64,000 nt of DNA, from positions 930,001-994,000 of the forward strand of contig NZ_JARTWB010000001.1 of the NCBI RefSeq assembly GCF_031450785.1. Reading direction: 5' to 3'. Positions 19,126-27,058 of this stretch are shown here, piece by piece. Made by a program: the position numbers and the translations under genes. How positions within the stretch are numbered: the stretch's first letter is position 1; each line of letters opens with the position of its first letter. Below the pieces are notes generated by a model that did not search any database, was not told the DNA's origin, and worked only from the letters and a program-made list of their open reading frames with translations. The stretch is from Caballeronia sp. LZ062. GTDB lineage: Bacteria; Pseudomonadota; Gammaproteobacteria; Burkholderiales; Burkholderiaceae.

Positions 19126-19892
19126 ATGCCGATCACCAAGCCCACACTCGACGCCGAGTCCATCATCAAGGACGCAGCGAAGGAATTGAAAGCGCCCGCG
19201 CGGCGCCTGTTCGGCAAGCGGATTCTTTCGCTGGGCGGCCTTGTCATGCTGTCCGGCTGCAATATCACCGACGACAAGTCCGTGAACGCGATGCTGCGCA
19301 AGATTTCCTCGCTGAACGACGACGCGCAGGCGCTTCTGTTCGATCCGAACAAGCTCGCGCCCACGTATCCCGAGTCGATGATCACGCGGCCGTTTCCGTT
19401 CAACGCGTTCTATGACATCGACGAAGTGCCGGAGGTCGACCCGTCCGCGTACAAGCTCGCGGTCGGCGGTCTGGTCAAAGGCAAGCGCGTGTGGACGCTC
19501 GACGAGCTTCACGCGATGCCGCAGGAAAGCCAGATCACGCGGCATATCTGCATAGAAGGCTGGAGCGCGATCGGCAAATGGGGCGGCGGCGCTTCGCGCA
19601 CTTTCTCGCGCGCGCGGGCGCGGATACGAGCGCGAAGTATGTCGCGTTCCATTGCGCGGACAACTACTCGACGAGCATCGACATGCCGACCGCGCTGCAC
19701 GCGCAAACGCTGCTGACGCTGACGTACGACGGTCAGATCCTGCCGCCGAAATACGGCTTCCCGATGAAGCTGCGCATGCCGACCAAGCTCGGCTACAAGA
19801 ACCCGAAGCATATCGTCGCGATCACCGTGACCAACGAATACCCCGGCGGCTATTGGGAGAACCAGGGCTACAACTGGTTCGGCGGTTCCTGA
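19126..19892 (+). pseudogene. Molybdopterin-dependent oxidoreductase (MsrP/sulfite-oxidase-like), frameshifted
   Basis: The first 154 codons read a sulfite-oxidase/MsrP-like enzyme with a possible Tat/lipoprotein start (RRLFGKR near residue 26, LSGC at 42-45) and the Mo-ligand region RHICIEGWSAIGKWGG with Cys142. After 19588 the frame is lost and stops at 19716, while the correct continuation (RFAHFLARAGADTSAKYVAF through NQGYNWFGGS) is fully open in the +1 frame to 19892. Restoring one base, probably a T between 19588 and 19589, would give an uninterrupted 255-residue protein ending in the conserved YPGGYWENQGYNWFGG. Either a real mutation or a sequencing error. Confidence 0.85.
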
Positions 19893-19941
19893 TCAGACGT
19901 TGATTCAACGCTTGTCTTTTGTTCAACCACAAGGAGATTGC

Positions 19942-20553
19942 ATGTCGATTCGCATGAAACTCGGCGTCAGCATCGCGGCGCTCGCATTCACGGCTGGCGC
20001 GTTCGCGCAGACGCCCGCCGCCAAGCCCACGCGTATCCGCGGCGATATCGTCGCGCTGTCGGGCGATACGCTCACGGTGCATCGTCGCAGCGGCGATACA
20101 GTGAAGGTCACCGTCAAGGCCGATACGCCGGTGTCGGCGCTCAGGAACATCAAGCTGCAGGACATCAAGCCGGGGGAATTCGTCGGCACGGCCGCGACGA
20201 CCGGCACCGACGGCAAGCTGACGGCGACCGAAGTGCTGGTGTTCCCGGAAGCGGCGCGCGGCACGGGCGAGGGTCACTACGCGTGGGACCTGGGCCCGCA
20301 GAGCTCGATGACGAACGCGAACGTCGATCAGGTCGTTCAGGGCACGAGCGGACGCGATCTGAAGCTGTCGTACAAGGGCGGTTCCAGTTCGATCACGGTG
20401 CCGGAGAACGTGCCGGTGGTGACGTTCGCACCTGCTACGCATGATGATCTGAAGCCGGGGAAGAAGGTGTTTGTCGTGGCGAGTCCGGCGGGCGGGGATT
20501 TCGCGGCGCAGCGGATTGTGGTGGAGAAGGAGGGGGTTGTGCCGCCGATGTGA
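19942..20553 (+). CDS. Exported protein with DUF5666-like beta repeats
   Basis: 203 residues with a signal peptide (MSIRMKLGVSIAALAF, cleavage near AFAQ at residue 23) and a mature part of repeated beta motifs such as RIRGDIVALSGDTLTVHR, similar to the OB-like DUF5666 fold. AAGGAG precedes the ATG at 19942. It follows the molybdoenzyme gene by 50 bp and probably belongs to the same operon under the divergent two-component system. Function unknown; a periplasmic metal- or cofactor-related role is a guess from context. Confidence 0.8.
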   Translation: MSIRMKLGVSIAALAFTAGAFAQTPAAKPTRIRGDIVALSGDTLTVHRRSGDTVKVTVKADTPVSALRNIKLQDIKPGEFVGTAATTGTDGKLTATEVLVFPEAARGTGEGHYAWDLGPQSSMTNANVDQVVQGTSGRDLKLSYKGGSSSITVPENVPVVTFAPATHDDLKPGKKVFVVASPAGGDFAAQRIVVEKEGVVPPM

Positions 20554-20575
20554 GTAGGTGCACTGAAAGTGGGCG

Positions 20576-20607
20576 GCCCGCAGGGAATTTGCGGAATCCT
20601 TGCGGGC
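20576..20607 (+). terminator. Possible terminator hairpin after the redox operon
   Basis: Stem GCCCGCA (20576-20582) and TGCGGGC (20601-20607), with extra partial pairing inside. No T-tract follows. It marks the end of the GC-rich core before the lower-GC island begins. Confidence 0.3.
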
Positions 20608-20774
20608 GCGCGTGGTTTGCGACCAACTATCAACGTGTCTGTGGAGGCCGCAGTAAAAGGCCTGCACGGCAGAGTTCGCTACGTGCGCCTATACAAGTTG
20701 ACGCAGGTGCACAATTCACAAAGCGTCCCCGTTCGTCGTCCGTGAACGCTCGAGTCGTTGCGCAGGAGGCGAAC

Positions 20775-21236
20775 TTACCATCGAAAGAAATTCCAGCCGT
20801 CGTCCTTCTCTGTGATGCAGCTTCCAGGCGTCAGCGGGGCGTTTTGAATTCCCACGCCGACATATTGGGGCGTGCGAGACTGCACGTCCATGGTGATTTC
20901 CACAACTCCGTTCGCGCCAACGTCCCTGAACACGTTCGATAGCACGTACCTTCCATCGGGCAGGATGGAGGAGTCACTGCCAACCGAGTCTAGTTTCGAG
21001 TAGAACGTCGCGTGACCGGTCATGTGCGTGTGACAATGCGCCGAGTCTAGCGTCATGTCGTATGACACGGTCCTGTTGCCCTCACTCCAACCTGCGCCTT
21101 TTGCGACTTTAATCTGTGCGTTGTACGGGACTTCGCCTTTTGAGGTTAATACGTAAAACTTATCGCCAGCATGTGCGGCCGTTATAAAAAGGGCCGGGGC
21201 GGCTAAGGCCAGATAAGAAATTACTGATTTCTTCAT
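20775..21236 (-). CDS. Small secreted protein, candidate immunity protein
   Basis: 153 residues with a clear signal peptide (MKKSVISYLALAAPALF, cleavage after AHA near residue 23). The mature part has a Cys/His cluster DSAHCHTHMTG near 65-75 and a second Cys in PGSCITE near 138, suggesting a disulfide-bonded periplasmic beta protein. I do not recognise the family. It is the last gene of the minus-strand type VI island, 21 bp after the peptidoglycan hydrolase gene. A periplasmic protein directly downstream of a cell-wall effector is the usual place for its immunity protein; this is inference. Codon use is less GC-rich than in the flanking core genes. Confidence 0.78.
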   Translation of the reverse strand: MKKSVISYLALAAPALFITAAHAGDKFYVLTSKGEVPYNAQIKVAKGAGWSEGNRTVSYDMTLDSAHCHTHMTGHATFYSKLDSVGSDSSILPDGRYVLSNVFRDVGANGVVEITMDVQSRTPQYVGVGIQNAPLTPGSCITEKDDGWNFFRW

Positions 21237-21257
21237 AGAGAATTTGCTTCGTCGATC

Positions 21258-23015
21258 CTAATGTGTCGATGCATAAGTCATCGTCGAGCCGTCTACACCG
21301 ACGATGGGTAGATCGTAGTCTTCGTCCTTTTCGACATAATCTTTCGGAAATCGATAGTTAGTCACCCAGGCGAAGGGCAATGCGCTCTTCGTCACCCCGT
21401 GGTTAGACCCTTGATTGCCTCCGAGCGTCGCTAATCGCCTATTCGTAGTTTGACCGTTCACGAACGTGACGTGGTGGCCGCTGCCGATTTTGACGACGGC
21501 GACTGCCCCAAAGGCGGGTTGATTGTTTCGCGTCGGTCGTCCCCACGAGGCTAGGGACGCCGCCGTTGCGCTGTTGTTTCCTTCGATGCCAGCCTGCGTC
21601 AGACACCAGTTGACGAACGCGGCGCAGTACGCCAGCTTGTCGTCACGTTGCTTTCCTAGTGAGGTCGCAGTGAAATACTCTTCAATATGTTCGTCCGGGT
21701 GTTTGCCCCCGCGACGCCTAACACCCGCTTGAAACTCCTTCTCGGCTACGGCCATCCACGGAGCATGTTGTGAAGAAAAAACTTCGGTCAACGGGTGGTC
21801 TTGCGTTGCAGTGGTGTTGACTACATGGACCTCGGTATGTGGGCGCAACTGTGGACCGACCTGCTCGGTCTGCTCGCTGTTGCGCGAAGTGCTCGAATTG
21901 CTGTGTTCACTACTGCTTCCGGGCGTGGTCCGGGCATCGTGCGAGCGAGAAGAGGCTTGGCTTCGTCCCGACTGCAGCGGCACTTTGATGACCTGGCCGG
22001 GAAAAAGGCGGTACGGCGAGGCGATACCATTTAGATGCGCAATGAGCGCGTAGTGTGTCCCGGTCGAGCGAGCGATCTTACTAAGTGTGTCGCCCTTCCG
22101 GACTTTGTACTCCGTGTACTGCATCTTCGGCGTGGAGGCCGCAGCCGATTCCGTCGTCTTGCTAGCAGAAGTTGGTTGCTCCGAGTGCGCGGGCCCAGTT
22201 TCGCTCGCGACAGGGCGGTGCGGCTCCGTCTGTGCATCAACGACGATCGTCGGGGCCGTGATGGTGAGCAGGACCGGTGGCGACGTTGGAACGACATCCT
22301 CTGCGACCTTCGTCCACTTGCGGTCGTGGTCAGACCAGACGGAAATCGCAACGGTGCCGCCGGGGAGCGCGGCTTGAACTTGCGCGCGGCCGTCGGCATC
22401 CGTGGTGGTCGTCAGGGCTTTCGTCCCTTGCGATGCTTTGATCCTCGTACTGGCTAATGGGGTCTTGGCCCCGTCGAGGAGTTGAACATTTATCGTAGGC
22501 AGGCAGCCTTTGCAGCCTTCCTTTTTGGCTTCTGCGATCGCCTTCTGCATGGTGCGGCCTTGAAACACTTCGACGATGTGTGCCGCGTACGCTGGATCCG
22601 TCGCATACTTGGCCTTTTGCAAGGCATTGGCTTCGTTAGCGAGATCGCCGCGCACGTCGTCATCAAACAGGCCCGCGGTCTTGTAACGCGGTTGCGACGC
22701 CAGGAAGTTCTGTCGGTCGCGCAGGCTTTCCAATATCGATGGATAGACTCGGAAAGGTGCGTTGACCCACTCCGTCGCGCCGCTTGGCGTCACTTCCCAT
22801 ACTCGGTGGACGGTCGATTCTCCCGTCCAACTGGCATCGGCCTTGATATTGAAGACGTTATTGGTTCCGGGAAGAATCTTTTCTCCCCACCCCGTTTCCT
22901 GTGCAGCTTGTGCGAGAATCAATTCCCAGGAACAGCCCTGTTCTGCCGAGACTTGTCGAGCGGGGCAGTAGAGGCTTTTGATGAAATTGATCTTGTCTTC
23001 TTGGCTGTAACTCAT
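21258..23015 (-). CDS. Multidomain peptidoglycan hydrolase, candidate type VI effector
   Basis: 585 residues without a signal peptide. Residues 5-165 are a FlgJ-type glucosaminidase domain with probable catalytic Glu40 (AQAAQETGWGEKIL). Residues 172-255 are an Ig/carboxypeptidase-regulatory-like domain. LysM lies at about 302-347 (YKVRKGDTLSKIA), flanked by Ser/Thr-rich linkers. Residues 410-555 are a TIGR02594/CHAP-like papain fold with Cys464 (AYCAAFVNWC), His514/515 (GSGHHVTFVNG) and GGNQG at 532-536. So it could cut both glycan and peptide bonds. Lack of a signal peptide and position downstream of vgrG suggest delivery by the T6SS. A phage-type lysin is the alternative. Confidence 0.88.
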   Translation of the reverse strand: MSYSQEDKINFIKSLYCPARQVSAEQGCSWELILAQAAQETGWGEKILPGTNNVFNIKADASWTGESTVHRVWEVTPSGATEWVNAPFRVYPSILESLRDRQNFLASQPRYKTAGLFDDDVRGDLANEANALQKAKYATDPAYAAHIVEVFQGRTMQKAIAEAKKEGCKGCLPTINVQLLDGAKTPLASTRIKASQGTKALTTTTDADGRAQVQAALPGGTVAISVWSDHDRKWTKVAEDVVPTSPPVLLTITAPTIVVDAQTEPHRPVASETGPAHSEQPTSASKTTESAAASTPKMQYTEYKVRKGDTLSKIARSTGTHYALIAHLNGIASPYRLFPGQVIKVPLQSGRSQASSRSHDARTTPGSSSEHSNSSTSRNSEQTEQVGPQLRPHTEVHVVNTTATQDHPLTEVFSSQHAPWMAVAEKEFQAGVRRRGGKHPDEHIEEYFTATSLGKQRDDKLAYCAAFVNWCLTQAGIEGNNSATAASLASWGRPTRNNQPAFGAVAVVKIGSGHHVTFVNGQTTNRRLATLGGNQGSNHGVTKSALPFAWVTNYRFPKDYVEKDEDYDLPIVGVDGSTMTYASTH

Positions 23016-23025
23016 TTCTTGACAC

Positions 23026-24159
23026 TCAAAAGCTGTCGTGCATTAGCGACAACATTCCACCTTTTTGTTTCACTACCGCTGCCCAGCCGCTGTCGGTGAA
23101 ACGCGCTACCAGTAGGTAACCTGGCAGTTCTCTGACGACTTTGGTGGTTCTGTGCTTAAGGTCTATCGAGATAAGTTCGCCTGTCGCCTCTTGATTGCAC
23201 GCTGCGCCAAGTAAGTACAACGTATCACCGCTACTACCAATGGCTTTTACCTCGCAGACGGGCTTAGCTGTAGAGAACGTCTGAGCAACTTCGCCGTTGG
23301 CATTGACGACTGCCACTGTCATGTCATCCGGAGTGAGACCTACGTATAAATCGCTTCCGTCGCTCGCAAAAAATGATTTCTCGGATTTTGTCTTGGCTGG
23401 AGAGACGTATGTTGACCAGGAATAGCGACCGGTTCGCAGGTCAACGTCAGAAAACGCGAACGCCTGTCGGCCAGCTGCGTTCGCTACCGTGTCGGGCAGG
23501 AACTCACCGGCGATGCGAAGGCTTTCTTGTTGAAGACTGGCCTCCGAATTGGGTGCGAAAGCGCCATGCGGTATCGTCATGCTATGCGTGAGCTTCAGCT
23601 TCGCGTCGAACTGCTGGACGTACATACTGAACCGCCCTTGACTGTCGAGCGCGCTATTGGCGCCGCCGATGACAGATATTGCCTCAGGCGACACGTTCAA
23701 CGCGGTCGCCCATTCATCGAAGCCGGCCGAAACTAGTGTTGAAATGCCTAGTTCGCCTTTCGGTGATAGCTGGTTGATGAACACCTTCGTCTGATTCAAG
23801 GTCGACTCCCAATGCGTGTAGGCTTGCGTGAGCACGAAATATGAGTGACCGTCGGTCGCGCAGCGAACAGCGGAGTTACCGATGTATTGACCTGGCGCGG
23901 GGAGACGTTGCGCCCAGGCAACCTGCTTAGGGACGACATCGACCAATGTGACCCAGGCGGTGCGTGACTCGCCGTCGTCGCTTGTCAAATCGCCAGTAAT
24001 ACAGAACTGGTCGTTTCTGACGGGATCAATGGAGACGGCGGTAAAGCCTGTCGGCGCTCTCAAATCGATTTGCACCGGCGCAGCCGGGGTCGAAAACGAG
24101 GCTATCGCAAGTAGTGCGACCGTGACGCCGGCACCGAGTTTTGGCCAAACGGATAACAT
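23026..24159 (-). CDS. Secreted protein of unknown function, beta-propeller-like
   Basis: 377 residues with an N-terminal signal peptide (hydrophobic residues 8-25, cleavage near STPAAP). The mature part shows spaced beta-rich segments with GD/DG turns, such as DGHSYFVLTQAY, SDGSDLYVGLTPD and SSGDTLYLLGAAC, compatible with a WD/YVTN-like propeller, and two or three cysteine pairs. No family recognised. It lies between vgrG (82 bp upstream) and the hydrolase effector gene (10 bp downstream), so it is cotranscribed with them. It may be an immunity or accessory protein; the sequence does not decide. Confidence 0.75.
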   Translation of the reverse strand: MLSVWPKLGAGVTVALLAIASFSTPAAPVQIDLRAPTGFTAVSIDPVRNDQFCITGDLTSDDGESRTAWVTLVDVVPKQVAWAQRLPAPGQYIGNSAVRCATDGHSYFVLTQAYTHWESTLNQTKVFINQLSPKGELGISTLVSAGFDEWATALNVSPEAISVIGGANSALDSQGRFSMYVQQFDAKLKLTHSMTIPHGAFAPNSEASLQQESLRIAGEFLPDTVANAAGRQAFAFSDVDLRTGRYSWSTYVSPAKTKSEKSFFASDGSDLYVGLTPDDMTVAVVNANGEVAQTFSTAKPVCEVKAIGSSGDTLYLLGAACNQEATGELISIDLKHRTTKVVRELPGYLLVARFTDSGWAAVVKQKGGMLSLMHDSF

Positions 24160-24241
24160 CTGAGTTCAATTCCTTATCTGTGCGGAGACGTAAGTCTTGT
24201 GAATGGCGGACGTACCGTGAGCCAACCGTTCTTTGAATACG

Positions 24242-27049
24242 TCAGAAGCACTCGTGGTGATCGTCGTAGTCGAAGACGGCGGCTTCTGGGTGGTCGCTGC
24301 GGTTCTCTTCGAAGATGAACGGTTCACTGAACCGAAGGACGCTCCACTCCCCATTGGCGACATCCAGAACCGACTTGATCTTGGTTGGAGAGTCGGTGAA
24401 TATCCGCAGCGTTGAGCCTTGTTTGTCGAGATTCCCGGCACCAAGGTTCTCACCAGCCTCGTTCTGGAAGTAGTATTTGACGAGCTTGTCGTTATGCGGA
24501 CCGAGGGTTGTCTCGTCGACGCGTATCTGCTGGCTGTATAGCCGTTCAGACTGGCTTTCAAAAAATGTCTGCGTCTGCTGGTCGGCGCCGTCGGCCGCTT
24601 CTTTGCTCCAGACTGCCGCTTTCTCGAGAATCGCACCCGGCGAACCATTGACAATTCCCGTCCCATTGATGCGGATATACGAGCCCCCCGCACCAATCCA
24701 GACCTCTTCAGACGCGGTAATCACGATTTTTCCGTTGACGCTGGTCACCCCCACGTCCTTGAGGGCAGTCAGTGCGATCTGGTCACGTTGAGACTGGATT
24801 TCGACGTTGCCCTTGGCGGCTACAAGCCGTATTCCCAACTGTTGCGCAAACATTGAGATGGCTCCGCGGATGGATGCGAAAAACGATCGGCCGGAAGACA
24901 GACTCACGTCTCGACCAGCCGTCACCGCATGATCTTGCTGACTGGCAATGTGTGTGCTTTCAGTCGCCGTTGTCGCGATGCCCGCGCTGCTTGCCAATAC
25001 GAAATCGGGTCGCGCCAATTCAGGCAGCCGTCCAGGCAGATCCGCCGCGGTGCCACAGATAGCACTGACTTGCGTTCCTATCGCGGACGCAATGTCGTCA
25101 AGATGTCCAGGCTGTTGGTGTGCTTTGTGCCGAAGTCCAAGCTCATGGAGCGTTTGATGTTGCGCGCTCGCTTCCGTCAGTCGCGAGACGGTTTCCTCCA
25201 TGGCCTTGGCTGGGGCAGTCGCGCCGTTGCGCGGCTCCGTCGTAACCAACAGCCCTTTGTTCGCCCGCACTACGCCGTGCGCTTCTGTGGCAAGCTCGAA
25301 CCCTTCGCCTCGCGCCTCCTTGCGGCCCGCGTGACCGTCGATGCGCGTGTTGTGGCCCAGCACAAGGCGTGATTGTGCGTGGTCGCTCGCCACCTGAACT
25401 TGCAGCTTGCCTGGCGTGTCGTCCGTCACGATGCTGTTAGCGGAGGCGCCGTTCAGTTCCTGACTCCGCCAGCCGGAGAGCGCATCGTTCTTGGGTAAAG
25501 CCCATGGAAGCTGGTGGAATTCCGTCGTGTGTTCGCATGACACGTACGGGCGATCAGGATCGCTGTCGTGATACCCCACGGAGACCATGTGGCCGACCCG
25601 CGGCACCCAGACCGCGCCGTGGTTTTGACCTTGCCAAGGCGAAGCGACCTGCAGCCAGCAAATCGCGGCTTGATCCTTCTCGCGACGACGGTCCCAGACG
25701 AAATGTACCTTCACTCTGCCGAACGCATCGGTCCAGATGGGCTCATTGCCATATCCGGTCACCATTGCTGTTTCCGAGAAGGCGCGGGGCTTCTTCGCCG
25801 TCTGTGGTGTGCGGTAGAAGACGTTAGCCGGTTGTGCCGTGAACGTCGTCTCACATGTGTACTGCTGTTCGGCTACGTTGTTTTGCGTGGCCGTGTCGTT
25901 ATTGACAATCTCCATCTCGGTCGAAATCACGAGATACTCGCCGTCGCCGGGTTTGAGCGGATAGTCTCTGAGATGAAAGGTATGACCTGTCATCAGGCCG
26001 CGGAGATTGCCCTTGCCCTTTGCACGTAAGCTCTGGCATCGATTGGCATCGACTTTGATCCTCGCAAGGTGTTCGGCCTCGCACTTGTAGTTGTTCGGCT
26101 CGCCGTAAACCCCCATCGCGTCGGCGAGCGGTTGCGAGTAATCGCCCCAGTCGTAGTGCTCCGCGTTATCGAAGACTCGTTCGCTATGATCGGATTGCTG
26201 CGCAGTCAGCTTCGCGAGCGATCGGGTGTAGTCGTAGTCCACCAGCGATACCCTGCCGGTGGTGAGTTGGCGAGCCACACGGAACTCATGTATGTGCTCC
26301 TCGTCAATGCGTTGCGCGTTTCGGTCAAGATAGCGCACCGTCTCATATGCGGGGCCGTGCCTTCTGAATGCTGCGGGTGAGTCGCAAAGAACTAAGGTGA
26401 TGCAATCGAAGAAGTAAGTGATGCCCCATTCTTGCCAAAGTCTGTCGAGCAGGGCGAAGTCACTTTCCCAATACTGGCGCTGATAATCGCGCTTCGGGTA
26501 GCGTCCGCCACCGTCGGGACCGGTCAAGCGAAGTTCATATGGAAAAGGATAGGCGTCGAGGACGTCCTGCGTGATCTGCACGATGTCCTGTCCAAGCCAA
26601 ATACGGCTATCCTGATTAAGCGTCGATACAAATAGCCACGGCCTGACCTTCAGGCTGTAGCGGGCACGTCGTTCGTTGCTGCCGACACATTCCGCGGCCG
26701 TGACGAGTCCCGTTATTCTTCGCACATCAGCGCCGATGTTGCGGCAATCTTCATTGCCGGCTTGGCCTTGTACCCACGTGCCGTTGCCCTCGACTGCAAT
26801 TGAAAGCGTGACTTCTTTCCCAATCAAGGAATCCAGGTCGACGAGCGCCTGAGCATCCGACGCGCATAAACGCGAGTCATCGATTGTGAGCAGATCCACG
26901 TCATATTCGTACAAGCGACCGAGTTCTTCGCTTCCCCTCACGCGAGCAACGGCGAAAAGCGGATTTCCCGCGAAGCGTGGCAGCGAAGCGCCCGACAGCT
27001 CGAGGGTTCGCGGCTGAGTGAACCATGACGTCTGAGAATAAGTTTCCAT
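24242..27049 (-). CDS. vgrG: Type VI secretion spike protein VgrG with C-terminal extension
   Basis: 935-residue tail-spike protein. Residues 20-420 are the gp27-like base with phage GPD pattern (YWESDFALLDRLWQEWGITY at 193-212). The gp5-like OB fold covers about 425-505 (AFGRVKVHFVWDRR, then ASPWQG and VPRVGHMVSVGY). A DUF2345 beta-helix region spans about 680-815, and residues 816-935 are a distinct extension with an Ig or carboxypeptidase-regulatory-like look (GENLGAGNLDKQGSTLR) ending in an acidic/His tail. Such extensions often carry effector cargo. The gene is 9 bp after tssF, followed by the candidate effector genes. Confidence 0.95.
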   Translation of the reverse strand: METYSQTSWFTQPRTLELSGASLPRFAGNPLFAVARVRGSEELGRLYEYDVDLLTIDDSRLCASDAQALVDLDSLIGKEVTLSIAVEGNGTWVQGQAGNEDCRNIGADVRRITGLVTAAECVGSNERRARYSLKVRPWLFVSTLNQDSRIWLGQDIVQITQDVLDAYPFPYELRLTGPDGGGRYPKRDYQRQYWESDFALLDRLWQEWGITYFFDCITLVLCDSPAAFRRHGPAYETVRYLDRNAQRIDEEHIHEFRVARQLTTGRVSLVDYDYTRSLAKLTAQQSDHSERVFDNAEHYDWGDYSQPLADAMGVYGEPNNYKCEAEHLARIKVDANRCQSLRAKGKGNLRGLMTGHTFHLRDYPLKPGDGEYLVISTEMEIVNNDTATQNNVAEQQYTCETTFTAQPANVFYRTPQTAKKPRAFSETAMVTGYGNEPIWTDAFGRVKVHFVWDRRREKDQAAICWLQVASPWQGQNHGAVWVPRVGHMVSVGYHDSDPDRPYVSCEHTTEFHQLPWALPKNDALSGWRSQELNGASANSIVTDDTPGKLQVQVASDHAQSRLVLGHNTRIDGHAGRKEARGEGFELATEAHGVVRANKGLLVTTEPRNGATAPAKAMEETVSRLTEASAQHQTLHELGLRHKAHQQPGHLDDIASAIGTQVSAICGTAADLPGRLPELARPDFVLASSAGIATTATESTHIASQQDHAVTAGRDVSLSSGRSFFASIRGAISMFAQQLGIRLVAAKGNVEIQSQRDQIALTALKDVGVTSVNGKIVITASEEVWIGAGGSYIRINGTGIVNGSPGAILEKAAVWSKEAADGADQQTQTFFESQSERLYSQQIRVDETTLGPHNDKLVKYYFQNEAGENLGAGNLDKQGSTLRIFTDSPTKIKSVLDVANGEWSVLRFSEPFIFEENRSDHPEAAVFDYDDHHECF

Positions 27050-27058
27050 AGAGGTAAG

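Noticed and set aside
24166..24696. A 176-codon minus-strand frame overlapping the vgrG 3' end
   Set aside because: Ser/Arg/Thr-rich out-of-frame translation of vgrG; only its last 25 codons lie outside, with no start of their own.
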